NCBI GenBank assembly: GCA_934339365.1
Contig: CAKRHW010000012.1
Location: forward strand, 1-55,996
Direction of reading: 5' to 3'
DNA length: 55,996 nucleotides
Source: an uncultured Lachnospiraceae bacterium
Lineage (GTDB): Bacteria > Bacillota > Clostridia > Lachnospirales > Lachnospiraceae
Position numbers and translations under genes: made by a program. Shown here piece after piece: positions 26,149 to 34,792 of the stretch. Position 1 is the first letter of the stretch. Every line of letters begins with the position of its first letter. The notes below the pieces were generated by a model that was not told the DNA's origin, did not search any database, and saw nothing but the letters and a program-made list of their open reading frames with translations.

Positions 26149-26181
26149 ATTATACTTAAGCAAATACACAATTCACTCAAA

Positions 26182-26255
<74 letters not shown>

Positions 26256-26278
26256 ATATCATTGACTGGCAATGATTA

Positions 26279-26349
26279 AGCGGGTGATGGGAATCGAACC
26301 CACGTATCCAGCTTGGAAGGCTGGTGTTCTACCATTGAACTACACCCGC
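26279..26349 (-). tRNA. tRNA-Gly (TCC)
   Basis: Acceptor GCGGGTG/CACCCGC with discriminator T; anticodon stem CCAGC/GCTGG, loop CTTCCAA, anticodon TCC. Confidence 0.95.
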
Positions 26350-26356
26350 ATACAAG

Positions 26357-26431
26357 TCGGGGTGACAGGATTCGAACCTGCGACCTCCTGATCCCAAATC
26401 AGGCGCTCTAGCCAAGCTGAGCCACACCCCG
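26357..26431 (-). tRNA. tRNA-Pro (TGG)
   Basis: Acceptor CGGGGTG/CACCCCG with discriminator A; anticodon stem CCTGA/TCAGG, loop TTTGGGA, anticodon TGG. It is the first gene after the cluster promoter. Confidence 0.95.
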
Positions 26432-26495
26432 GTAATACCGTTTGTCTTAGTATTTATTTTTTATTTCTGACCGCCACTCCCGCGACGCAAGAGTT

Positions 26496-26524
26496 ATTAT
26501 ATAGTACCGTAACCAAAAAGTCAA
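26496..26524 (-). promoter_or_regulatory. Strong sigma-A promoter of the tRNA cluster
   Basis: On the minus strand, TTGACT, a 17-base spacer and TATAAT: eleven of twelve consensus bases with ideal spacing, about 65 bases before tRNA-Pro. A GC-rich start region (GCGTCGCGGGAGTGGCGG) follows. Confidence 0.85.
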
Positions 26525-26731
26525 CAACTTTTTTAATTTTTTTTTGATTTTTTTCATTTTCAAAATCCGACCCCCGATTTTCCTTGATTTTTCGGGCTTT
26601 TTTGGACTTTGTAATTTCAAAAAAACTTTCGATTTTTTTCATTTTCGAAGACAAAAATAAAAATTTTTTGAAATTTCTTCTCAAAAAAAATTCAAAATTT
26701 TTTGAAAAAAAACAAAAAATATTTTTATAAC
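26525..26731. other. Low-complexity A/T tract upstream of the tRNA promoter
   Basis: About 200 bases made largely of runs of T and A of four to nine bases, often in ATTTTTT- or GATTTTTTTCATTTTC-like repeats. It lies immediately upstream of the tRNA promoter in the transcription direction, where A-tracts can act as an UP element or curved DNA. The long minus-strand frame across it is Lys/Phe-rich and not credible. Confidence 0.5.
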
Positions 26732-26765
26732 AGGGCTGCAAATTTCATTTTCATTCTGCAGCCCT
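26732..26765 (-). terminator. Terminator-like hairpin after the phosphodiesterase gene
   Basis: AGGGCTGCA and TGCAGCCCT form a 9-bp perfect stem. On the minus strand the T run is broken (TGTTATAAAAATATTTTTTG); on the plus strand TTCCTTTTTTT follows directly. It probably ends the minus-strand operon that finishes at 26811. Confidence 0.6.
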
Positions 26766-26810
26766 TCCTTTTTTTCTTTTTATTTTTTTTATTTTTTCTT
26801 TCTTTGTAAT

Positions 26811-27296
26811 CTAATCTTTTAATTCACAGATGCGATAATGTGCTTCGCCTTTCTCATCGAGCTCCATAATTGCATAGGTTGGTATTCTTCCTTCCTGTCT
26901 CGGATAAGAAATGCTTCCGGGATTTAGTATGGTAATATCTTCATACTGTTGCAGCAGTGGCACATGGGTGTGTCCAAACATTACCACATCTTTATTTCTT
27001 GCCCTTCCTTCGGCCAAGAGCTGTTCAATCCCAACAGAAACATAATATGCATGGCCATGCGTCAAAAATACATCGTATTTTCCTACTGCAATGGTCATTT
27101 CATAGTCTAAATTTGAAAAAAAGTCATTATTCCCCCTTACAGCATAAAGAGGGCATCCTGCACTTGCCTGAATATAGTCCTCATCTCCTTCAATATCACC
27201 TAAATGAATCATCATATCCAGATGCTTCTCTTTGCGCAGGACCTTATCTACATTCTCATGCCTTCCATGACTATCGCTGATTACCAATATCTTCAT
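26811..27296 (-). CDS. YfcE/MJ0936 family metallophosphoesterase
   Basis: A 161-residue single-domain phosphodiesterase. ATG at 27296 follows GGAGG by five bases. All metal-ligand motifs are present: SDSHG near the start, HLGDIEGD, RGNND, THGH and FGHTHVP, followed by NPGSIS. Enzymes of this family hydrolyse phosphodiesters; the physiological substrate is not known. It lies 35 bases after rdgB, an arrangement common in Firmicutes, suggesting one transcript. Confidence 0.93.
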   Translation of the reverse strand: MKILVISDSHGRHENVDKVLRKEKHLDMMIHLGDIEGDEDYIQASAGCPLYAVRGNNDFFSNLDYEMTIAVGKYDVFLTHGHAYYVSVGIEQLLAEGRARNKDVVMFGHTHVPLLQQYEDITILNPGSISYPRQEGRIPTYAIMELDEKGEAHYRICELKD

Positions 27297-27331
27297 ATAA
27301 ACCTCCAATCCTGGAACATTTCCGTCTGAAA

Positions 27332-27928
27332 CTAATTGAAATACTTCTCCAGTTCTTTCTTCATCTGTTCTAAAGCTTTTCCTCTGTGGCTGATAGAATT
27401 CTTAAATTCCGGCTCCATTTCTCCACTTGTCATCTTGTACTCTGGAATATATACAATCGGATCATAACCAAATCCATTGCTTCCTCTTAATTCATGTGCA
27501 ATATATCCCTCCATCGTTCCTTTCGCTGTTACACTGTGTCCATCCGGGAAAACAACCGCGATTACACACACGAATCTGGCACTTCTTTCTTCTCCTTCTG
27601 CATCCTTTAAACGCTCGATAATAGCCTTATTTTTCACTTCATATGGTGTATCCTCACCTAAATAACGGGCAGAATAAACACCCGGTTCTCCGCCAATATA
27701 ATCTACTTCTAATCCGGAATCATCTGCAAGGACAATATCCCCTGTCAGCTTGCTGATCGTTCTTGCCTTAATCAGTGCATTCTCCTCAAATGTCTTACCA
27801 TCTTCCACGATTTCTGCCTGAATTCCCGCTTCTTTCATAGAAACAAGCTCCACATCCATATCCTTCATCATCTGACGCAATTCCCGCATCTTACCTTCAT
27901 TTCCTGTCGCAACTATAATCTTATGCAT
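27332..27928 (-). CDS. rdgB: XTP/dITP diphosphatase (RdgB/HAM1 family)
   Basis: A 198-residue nucleotide-sanitising enzyme that hydrolyses dITP, XTP and related purine triphosphates to monophosphates. It shows the N-terminal IIVATGNEGKMREL, TFEENALIKA, ADDSGLEVDYIGGEPGVYSARY and, near the end, FGYDPIVYIPEY and ISHRGKAL. Length and motif order are normal. Its start is 40 bases after the peptidase stop, and the phosphodiesterase gene follows. Confidence 0.96.
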   Translation of the reverse strand: MHKIIVATGNEGKMRELRQMMKDMDVELVSMKEAGIQAEIVEDGKTFEENALIKARTISKLTGDIVLADDSGLEVDYIGGEPGVYSARYLGEDTPYEVKNKAIIERLKDAEGEERSARFVCVIAVVFPDGHSVTAKGTMEGYIAHELRGSNGFGYDPIVYIPEYKMTSGEMEPEFKNSISHRGKALEQMKKELEKYFN

Positions 27929-27968
27929 CTCTCTTTGTCCTTTCTATTCTTTTCACTTTCCTGAAATC

Positions 27969-29705
27969 TTATTTTATCCTGTCGGCATAGGCTTTTAAAC
28001 AAATATTAAATTTCTCCTTCTCTGCCCGGTTCCAGCTAGATCCTTTCAGGCTGTAATAGCCCTCTCCATCTGAAAGATCCACATTTTTTGTCTGCAGATC
28101 ATTTTTATATTCAATTGCAATCGGCTTCGTATGTCCCGGAGTCTTTAAATACACAATTACTGCAAATTTACGTCCTTTTTTTATCGTTACCGGTTCCTCT
28201 AACTTCACTGTATAATATCCGGCATTGGTAAATGTTCCCTGTGCACGAACCTTCTTATATCCACTTAAACTTTTTTTACTTTTAAAATTCTCGCAGACAT
28301 AAACCTCATATTCTGCATGTCTGGAAGGGGCATAGAATCCAACCGCCTGAATCTTCTCCTTTTCTTTCGCCTGATATACATTACTAAAATATGCATCATC
28401 CTGCCCACTATAACCTAATTTTCCAACCCAGCCGCATTGATCCGTCTGGTAAATCCTGTCATAATTCTTCTTATCTTCTACTTTCGTATATACCAGATTA
28501 TGTACCCCGATATTACTATCATAATAAGAGACATAAAAATCACCTCTGTCACCGAATTCACTGCCCCAGCTGTTCCGGCAGATAAATGCACCATCCTTCT
28601 TGACCTTTTTGGTAAAATTCTCCTTCGGATAATGATCGTCCCAGCCAATAATAACCACATCATGATTGGCTTTCTTTTTACCACGATAACAATAGGCTGC
28701 CTTCTTACGATTATAATAAACAGATGCACTATCCGAATTCGTCAGCGACGTATAAAGCGAGCTCTGTACTCCTCCATACCGGTATACCATCTCTTTTATC
28801 TCATTTAACTTCTTCTTTCTGACAATCTGTGCCTCCTGCAAATGCTTCGATGCCTTCAGATTCCTCGGTGTCACCTGATCCCCATACGCATCCTGAGATG
28901 CTAATACAGGTCCCTGCCACGCTGTTAAATACGCAAGCGACATCACATAATCGCCTCCGGAATTCATCGTTGTAGAAAAAGAATTTCCTAATACCATATG
29001 TTCTTTTGAAAACTGCATCCGTTCTTCTGGAAGCAGGGAACTTTCTAATGCCGTAAGCGATGCAAATGCCCAGCAGGTTCCATATTCCCCCTGGTCATAC
29101 ACCTTCGGTGCCCGTTTCCTCTTCCGATAATCATAAGAAGCCGGCAGATTACTTCTTTTGCCATTTTCAGACCTGATTACAGCCATATACTGCTCCTCAT
29201 TCCATTCATAAGAAAAATCAAATGCCAGCCGTAATACCTCGCTTGAAATATAATATGTGCCTCTCATCGACTGCAATGGCTTTTTCACTGCAATCTTACT
29301 CGTCTTTCCATTCTTCTTTACCAGAATCTGATTCTTATTCTTTCGAATCGTAACCCTTATCTGACCACGTTCTAATTCCATTGTCTTTTTCTGATACATA
29401 TGAGCGGAAAAATAAAACTGATCCCGCAATACCTGTTCTGGAATCATCAAAGTACGATTCTCCCCCAAAAAAAGAGCCTCATTCGAAAGATTACAAATCT
29501 TTCCATTGTAACTTAAACTAATCTTTGATTTCTTAGTATCTTTTGCCGATTTCGTTGCCTTCGCCTGCTGATAACCTTCTAAATCCGCCATTTTCTCGAA
29601 TTCCACCGCCGGCTCCGTCTTCCTCTGCTCTTCGGGCAGCTTAGGCAGATACAGCAAGGCAAGTGTTAATCCAATTCCAAGAAAACATGCCGTTTTTCTC
29701 TTCAT
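27969..29705 (-). CDS. Secreted C1 (papain) family cysteine peptidase with lectin-like domain
   Basis: A 578-residue exported protein. ATG at 29705 has GGAGG five bases upstream. An N-terminal hydrophobic segment (about 6-22) acts as signal or anchor. Residues about 65-180 resemble a copper amine oxidase N-terminal-like domain (Pfam Cu_amine_oxidN1). The papain core carries Gln205, Cys211 in YGTCWAFAS, His348 in ANHDVVIIGWDDH and Asn378 in CRNSWGSEFGDRG, so all catalytic residues are present. The C-terminal 150 residues are beta-rich and fit the lectin-like domain that follows such peptidases. No sortase signal is present. The substrate is unknown. Confidence 0.88.
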   Translation of the reverse strand: MKRKTACFLGIGLTLALLYLPKLPEEQRKTEPAVEFEKMADLEGYQQAKATKSAKDTKKSKISLSYNGKICNLSNEALFLGENRTLMIPEQVLRDQFYFSAHMYQKKTMELERGQIRVTIRKNKNQILVKKNGKTSKIAVKKPLQSMRGTYYISSEVLRLAFDFSYEWNEEQYMAVIRSENGKRSNLPASYDYRKRKRAPKVYDQGEYGTCWAFASLTALESSLLPEERMQFSKEHMVLGNSFSTTMNSGGDYVMSLAYLTAWQGPVLASQDAYGDQVTPRNLKASKHLQEAQIVRKKKLNEIKEMVYRYGGVQSSLYTSLTNSDSASVYYNRKKAAYCYRGKKKANHDVVIIGWDDHYPKENFTKKVKKDGAFICRNSWGSEFGDRGDFYVSYYDSNIGVHNLVYTKVEDKKNYDRIYQTDQCGWVGKLGYSGQDDAYFSNVYQAKEKEKIQAVGFYAPSRHAEYEVYVCENFKSKKSLSGYKKVRAQGTFTNAGYYTVKLEEPVTIKKGRKFAVIVYLKTPGHTKPIAIEYKNDLQTKNVDLSDGEGYYSLKGSSWNRAEKEKFNICLKAYADRIK

Positions 29706-29736
29706 TTGCCCCTCCATCTCTTCCCGGTTCTAAGTA

Positions 29737-30879
29737 TTATCTCTTCGGTGGTTTCGGTCCTAAAAACTGATAAAAATACGTCTTAAGCATTCCATTATAA
29801 ATCTTACGATTCTTTGTTGCTTTCCTTCCCATATCACGCTCTGCATTCTCATATGAAGTAATCAAAAATGCAGACCAGGTATCTAATGCCTTCAGACGTT
29901 CTCCAATCGTCCGATACAAGGCAGGAAGTGCTTCTTTCTCTTCAAGACGTTCGCCATACGGTGGATTTGTAATGATAAATCCATATTTCTTCGGATGACT
30001 TAACTTGTCCACACCTCGTTCCTGAAAATGAATCATATGGTCGACACCTGCATCCATCGCATTCTGTCTTGCCGCTTTAATTACAGCCGGATCAATATCA
30101 TACCCCTGAATATCCACTTCTACGGAATCGTCAATCAGATCATTTGCCTCATTCACTGCATCATACCATTCCTTCTTCGGAATCAGATTCGTCCAGGTCT
30201 CACTTGTGAATTCACGATTCATTCCCGGTGCGATATTTGCCGCCATCATTGCTGCTTCAATCGGAAATGTACCCGAACCACAGAATGGATCTACCAGAAT
30301 CCGGTCTTTATGCCATGGAGTCAGCAGAATCAAAGCCGCTGCCAGAGTCTCTGAAATCGGTGCCTTCGCTGTCATCTGACGATATCCTCTCTTATGCAGA
30401 GAAACTCCAGTGGTATCTAGTGCCAGAGTTACCATATCTTTATTCAGAAAAACCCGCAAAGGATAGCTCTCTCCATCCTCGGAAAACCACATCACATGGT
30501 ACTTCTCCTTCATCCGCTCTACCATTGCCTTCTTCACAATACTCTGAATATCGGAAGAACTAAAAAGCTTACTCTTTACCGAACTTGCCTTAGTCACCCA
30601 GAACTTCCCATTCTCAGGAATAAACTCCTCCCATGGCAGCTGCTTCGTTTTCTGAAACAATTCCTCAAAAGAGGTCGCTTCAAATCTTCCAACCTGCAAC
30701 AGAATTCTCTCCGCCGTCCGAAGAAATACATTTCCTCTGCAGATTGCCTCTTCATCCCCTATAAATGTCACTCTTCCATCTTCTACATGACTAATTTCAT
30801 ATCCCAAATCCGTAATTTCTCTTTTTAAAACAGCTTCCAGTCCAAAGTGACAAGGAGCTATCAATTCGTATCTTGCCAT
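29737..30879 (-). CDS. THUMP-domain class I SAM-dependent RNA methyltransferase (YpsC/RlmL-like)
   Basis: A 380-residue RNA methyltransferase. Start MARYELIAPCHFGLEAVL at 30879 with AAGGA eight bases upstream. The N-terminal THUMP region (about 1-150) recognises RNA; the Rossmann domain has DPFCGSGTFPIEAA and the NPPYGERL motif of exocyclic N2-guanine methyltransferases. It matches the YpsC family of Firmicutes, related to the N-terminal half of E. coli RlmL (m2G2445 of 23S rRNA). The precise target base is inferred, not shown. Confidence 0.9.
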   Translation of the reverse strand: MARYELIAPCHFGLEAVLKREITDLGYEISHVEDGRVTFIGDEEAICRGNVFLRTAERILLQVGRFEATSFEELFQKTKQLPWEEFIPENGKFWVTKASSVKSKLFSSSDIQSIVKKAMVERMKEKYHVMWFSEDGESYPLRVFLNKDMVTLALDTTGVSLHKRGYRQMTAKAPISETLAAALILLTPWHKDRILVDPFCGSGTFPIEAAMMAANIAPGMNREFTSETWTNLIPKKEWYDAVNEANDLIDDSVEVDIQGYDIDPAVIKAARQNAMDAGVDHMIHFQERGVDKLSHPKKYGFIITNPPYGERLEEKEALPALYRTIGERLKALDTWSAFLITSYENAERDMGRKATKNRKIYNGMLKTYFYQFLGPKPPKR

Positions 30880-30991
30880 AATCTCCATCCTTTTTCTTCT
30901 TTTACTCATTCGCACAGAGTAAAATTAAATTTATCTCTACTAATCTTAAATGCATGGTATGCAGATGTCAACAAAATAATCCGTTCTTCCT

Positions 30992-31384
30992 TTAATTTTC
31001 AGACTTTACCAAATACTTTCCACGATACGCCTCCATACCGCCAACAAGCGTAAACACACAAATTCCTCTTCTACGCAGCTCATTTGCAATCAGAAGACTC
31101 GCCCCTCCCCGATGGCAATATAACAAGACCTTGCAATCCTTCTGATGTCTTGCCTTTTCCCGATAAATCACCCAGATTAACTTCTGTATATCCTCCTCGC
31201 TAATCGGAATTTCCATCGCAACAGAAACCGCCCCTCTTAAATGCCCCAACTCATATCCCTCTTTTTCACGCAAATCAATAATAATACTCCTCTTCTCTAC
31301 ATAACCGTCCGCCTCCCTTGGAGGAACCGCCACTTCCTTATCACATTGTCTTTGCCTCAAATCAACACACCCTCTCTCATACAT
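30992..31384 (-). CDS. Rhodanese-like domain protein
   Basis: A 130-residue single-domain rhodanese. ATG at 31384 follows GAAGGG by eight bases. It shows IIIDLREKEGYELGHLRGAV, the CH2A-type acidic loop, and the active-site loop YCHRGGAS with the sulfur-carrying cysteine, then VGGMEAYRGKYL. Sulfurtransferase activity is likely; the acceptor is unknown. It heads the rhodanese-methyltransferase-peptidase-rdgB-yfcE series of same-strand genes. Confidence 0.88.
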   Translation of the reverse strand: MYERGCVDLRQRQCDKEVAVPPREADGYVEKRSIIIDLREKEGYELGHLRGAVSVAMEIPISEEDIQKLIWVIYREKARHQKDCKVLLYCHRGGASLLIANELRRRGICVFTLVGGMEAYRGKYLVKSEN

Positions 31385-31464
31385 CAAGTCTGCCCTTCCC
31401 TATGCCCTCTGTCTGTTCCGTTCTTCTTTCCTACTATAAGATATGCTAAAAACAGGCAAAAAGT

Positions 31465-31511
31465 GAAAAAAGACTGTGAAACAAGGAGCTTCGTCCTCCT
31501 TGTCGCACAGC
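31465..31511 (-). terminator. Terminator after the lipoprotein gene
   Basis: On the minus strand, CTGTG-ACAAGGAG pairs with CTCCTTGT-CACAG across small internal bulges, followed by TCTTTTTTC. It lies 50 bases past the stop codon at 31564. Confidence 0.85.
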
Positions 31512-31563
31512 CTTCTGACCTCGAATTATCTTGCGATATTTCTCAATTCTTATTCTTTGATTC

Positions 31564-32514
31564 TTATTTTTTAATTGTGACTTTACACTTATATGTCTTA
31601 GATCCTACTTTACACTTTACATAAGTAGTTCCCTTTTTCTTTGCTTTAATCTTAACACTCTTTGCTGATTTCTTAAGGATAGCAGCGTTCTTATTTGAAA
31701 CACTCCATTTTGCACTCTTAGATGCATTCTTAACCTTAATCACATAAGACTTTCCAACCTTAGCCTTCAAAGACTTCTTTGATAAAGAAACCTTCTTCGC
31801 CTTTGTTACCTTTGCAGACGATGTAACCTTTCCTGTTGATTGCTGATCAAAATATGCTTTCTTCTTACCTGTAGTAGTTGCGAAGATATACTTTGGCATA
31901 GAACCCGCTTTTACTGTAAATGTAACTTTATTTGGATTCTTTGAATCAATCTTACCATTTGTATCAGTAATCTTATCTGCAAATTCATATGTATATGTTA
32001 CCTGATACTGAGTCTTTGCACCATACAATGTCATCAATGCCTGCATTGTCTTCTCATCTTGTTCTGTAGAACTACCACCAATTTTAGAATTAGAATTAGA
32101 ATCAGCATCATATGAATAATAAATAGTGTCTGTTGTTGCAATATACACCTTCTTTGCAGAATAGCTAGATGTTAAATCCTTCTTGAAATCATTCAGATTC
32201 GCATAGGTATGATTCTCACTCTTGGTATAGAACTGAATACCATCAATTGTCTTAACATCCATTCCCTTAACAGAATCTGCGATTTCACTCTTTGAACTTC
32301 CTGCTGACTTCATGTAATCGTCATAAGGAGCCTTCTCAATTCTTGCTGTTGCAGAAGCCTTTACAGAACCATTCTTCTCAATCTTCGTTGTTAACTCTCC
32401 CTGCATACATCCCGTAAGTCCTAATGCCAATGCACCACTTGCTACAAATGCACATGCTTTTACAGCAACCTGCTTCGATGCTGCTGCTTTCTCCTTTAAT
32501 GCTTTTAAAAACAT
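31564..32514 (-). CDS. Lipoprotein with C-terminal Ig-like domain
   Basis: A 316-residue exported lipoprotein. The lipobox LGLTGC ends at residue 36; the ATG follows GGAG by eight bases. The mature N-terminal part (GELTTKIEKNGSVKASATARIEK...) resembles LppM-type lipoprotein domains, beta-rich and usually membrane-proximal. The C-terminal 90 residues are Lys/Ser-rich and end KVSLSKKSLKAKVGKSYV..KVTIKK, like a degenerate Big_2-type Ig fold seen in the other surface proteins of this window. The function is unknown. A small hairpin TGGCAGTTTCTGCCA lies in its leader. Confidence 0.75.
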   Translation of the reverse strand: MFLKALKEKAAASKQVAVKACAFVASGALALGLTGCMQGELTTKIEKNGSVKASATARIEKAPYDDYMKSAGSSKSEIADSVKGMDVKTIDGIQFYTKSENHTYANLNDFKKDLTSSYSAKKVYIATTDTIYYSYDADSNSNSKIGGSSTEQDEKTMQALMTLYGAKTQYQVTYTYEFADKITDTNGKIDSKNPNKVTFTVKAGSMPKYIFATTTGKKKAYFDQQSTGKVTSSAKVTKAKKVSLSKKSLKAKVGKSYVIKVKNASKSAKWSVSNKNAAILKKSAKSVKIKAKKKGTTYVKCKVGSKTYKCKVTIKK

Positions 32515-32638
32515 TTTTCCATCTCCTCTCTGGCAGAAACTGCCATAAAAAATAAAATTGAATCGTATGATGCCAGAAAATTAATCCAACATCATAAAAA
32601 AATTATAGACAAGTTCTGTGAAAATGTCAATCTAAATG

Positions 32639-33627
32639 CTAGTGATAGAAACGATTATTATTAATTTGAACCGCATTTCCATGTAATTCTGTTATAATAT
32701 CTTCTTCTTTTCTAGGTGTAAGATTAAATATAGTCCGAATCAACCCCAAACGAGTATAATCCTTTTGAGGAATCAAATCTCCTGACAAAAATAACTTCAT
32801 ATTATGATTCCATTCTATGTATCTTTCTAGTATATTTTCATCCGGTAAATCATGACTTCTGTACACAGTTGATGTAGCAATTTCCGGTGCCTCCATATCA
32901 CAACCTTTTAATTTATCAATTATTTTTCCCGAAGTATTAGATGCATGATGCGGAATTTTAATATAGTCAATTTGCCTGTCAATATAAAATTTAGGAATCT
33001 GTTCAATCGTCCTGTCTTCAACATCACCAGCCAGCATAATACTGAATTCTCCCACACTAATAATCAACCCAATCGAATATAAATTCCCTATTGTTTTTAT
33101 ATCCTTAATATATTGACTCAATAATATATTACCATTCGGTGCAAAACTATTGATTTCAAATCTAAACTTATCAATCCCATTAGTTTTTCTGCAAAGAAAA
33201 GATTCTATCATTTTTCTATCCGATGTTGGACAAACATGCATTTTTCTTTTTTTCTTTGACTTAATAATTTCAAATAATGAATTATAAGCTTTTTGTACAT
33301 TTTCCGTATATTCCCTATTTAGTATATCATAGCATGGCATAGAAAATATGGTATCTGAATCACAATACTTTTCTAATACTCTATCCATTCCAACAGTATG
33401 ATCATCATGTGGATGTGTCCAGCAAACAAAATCAAATGTTTCTTTACCTGAATTTTCTAACAAGCGAATTGCTTCATTCCCAATCTTATCTTCATAACAA
33501 TCAACTAATCCTGCATAAACTACTCTTTCATCTGCATTTAAAAAAATACTATACTTTCTCCCTTACTTTTATACCCTATGACATTAACTTCAAACATAAG
33601 AGTTTCTTTAAAAAAAATATCTTCCAT
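32639..33627 (-). CDS. ComEC-like metallo-beta-lactamase-fold hydrolase, frameshifted at a T7 run
   Basis: The downstream frame carries the MBL motif THPHDDHTVG, then LAGDVED and IPHHASNTSG, as in the C-terminal nuclease-like domain of ComEC/Rec2. It is open upstream only to a stop near 33590. The expected N-terminus, from the ATG at 33627 (MEDIFFKETLMFEVNVIGYK and on to GESIVFF), is in another frame and joins LNADERVVYAGLVDCYED at a run of seven T (33540-33546, minus strand), where eight would restore one 329-residue protein. This is a one-base deletion, a sequencing error or a slippage site. The gene starts two bases past the 57-residue gene, so the three genes form an operon. Confidence 0.75.
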
Positions 33628-33629
33628 AC

Positions 33630-33803
33630 TTATTTTTTAATTACTTTACTTGTAAAACGCCTTCCTTTTGGTCTTGTATAACTATTAACTTCATACGTTC
33701 TCATTTTTGCTGTAAATTCTGTTGTAAACGCATGTGGATCATTATTTTTTAAATCTTCTTCTTTTGTATATTGCGTTCTTACCTCTGGAATAAATTTACT
33801 CAT
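33630..33803 (-). CDS. 57-residue basic protein of the TIGR04255/MBL cassette
   Basis: A small gene missed by length cut-offs: ATG at 33803 with GGAGGT eight bases upstream inside the end of the preceding gene (8-base overlap), TAA at 33630. The protein starts MSKFIPEVRTQYTKEEDL and ends TRPKGRRFTSKVIKK, basic at the C-terminus, without membrane or signal segments. The tight overlap on both sides argues that it is real and co-translated. No family is recognised; it could be an adaptor, antitoxin or substrate for the MBL enzyme. Confidence 0.7.
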   Translation of the reverse strand: MSKFIPEVRTQYTKEEDLKNNDPHAFTTEFTAKMRTYEVNSYTRPKGRRFTSKVIKK

Positions 33804-34635
33804 TTTTTTCTACCTCCATTATCTTATCATCATGAAATTCCTTTTTCTTCAACTTCTCTATAAACTCTGATGTGATTGATTCAAGATATATTTCAAATAA
33901 AATCTCATTCATAGTCTTCATTCTATCAAAATCTTTTAATATTTCTAATATTAACTCTGCATCTCTTAAATATATCTCAGAATCAATTAAAACCTGATAT
34001 GCCGACTTATTCTCCATCTTACCACGAATAATAGCTCTTTGATAATTAACCTTGTACTCATCAATATCAAAACAATCCTTTGCTTGAAAAATTTGCATAT
34101 TGCTATCACTACCAAGTGAAAAAAACTTAAAATAATCTGAGGAAAAGTAATTATTTAAATCTTGTATATCTTCTAAAATGCATTGATTAATCTTTCTTAA
34201 TCCAAATCTTACCGGATAAAAAAATGTAATTGTATCCGCTAACAATTTCACTACTTCCTGAAGTACTTTCCCATAGTTTTCAAAATTAACATATTTTTTC
34301 TTCTCAATTAAAACCATTACATAATCCGTTGAAAGAATTAATTGAATTCCATTTGTTTCATTTTCAAAAACATAGACTTGTTGAAATGAATTATTTCCCA
34401 TTCTTGCTTCATCATCAATCATATCTGGATCATTCAGCTGAATCTGAATCTCTGATCTTAATTTTTTGTACATTCTATTATATTTATATTTTCCCTGACA
34501 CAATAATTCTTTTATCTGAACTATTGATTTTTCTAATTCATTCTCAGACAGACCTGAATAATCAAACCGAATAATAATAGTTTTTAGAAAGTTAAAATTA
34601 AAATCATTTCTTTCTGCCATACTTTTCTTATTCAT
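33796..34635 (-). CDS. TIGR04255-like family protein
   Basis: A 279-residue soluble protein. Motifs such as TIIIRFDYSGLSE near the N-terminus, a beta strand series ending LILSTDYVMVLIEKKKY, and VRFGLRKINQCI near residue 145 fit the sporadically distributed TIGR04255 family (R.GLR.IN signature); the match is by eye. The family has no settled function and is patchily distributed. It opens the three-gene cassette and has its own promoter 26 bases upstream. Its AT content and context suggest acquired DNA. Confidence 0.65.
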   Translation of the reverse strand: MNKKSMAERNDFNFNFLKTIIIRFDYSGLSENELEKSIVQIKELLCQGKYKYNRMYKKLRSEIQIQLNDPDMIDDEARMGNNSFQQVYVFENETNGIQLILSTDYVMVLIEKKKYVNFENYGKVLQEVVKLLADTITFFYPVRFGLRKINQCILEDIQDLNNYFSSDYFKFFSLGSDSNMQIFQAKDCFDIDEYKVNYQRAIIRGKMENKSAYQVLIDSEIYLRDAELILEILKDFDRMKTMNEILFEIYLESITSEFIEKLKKKEFHDDKIMEVEKNE

Positions 34636-34660
34636 TCCCTCGTTCCATCCTTTCCATTTT

Positions 34661-34690
34661 ATTATAACACTCCTCCAATCAATAATCCAA
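34661..34690 (-). promoter_or_regulatory. Promoter of the TIGR04255/57-residue/MBL operon
   Basis: On the minus strand, TTGGAT, an 18-base spacer and TATAAT, ending 26 bases before the start codon. The predicted leader is under 25 bases. Confidence 0.6.
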
Positions 34691-34731
34691 GTGGATTTTC
34701 CTCTATAATTGACTCTCTAATATAAACTATG

Positions 34732-34764
34732 TAAAAAAAATCCAGCAGAATTTCTTCTGCTGGA
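34732..34764 (-). terminator. Terminator of the Ser-rich small protein gene
   Basis: On the minus strand, TCCAGCAGAA-GAAA-TTCTGCTGGA, a perfect 10-bp stem with a GNRA loop, is followed by eight T. Confidence 0.93.
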
Positions 34765-34792
34765 CAAAAACTTTCATTTTTAACCGCAATTG

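Noticed and set aside
26454..26741. 95-codon minus-strand frame across the A/T tract
   Set aside because: Composition is Lys/Phe from homopolymer runs, and it overlaps the tRNA promoter and its upstream tract.
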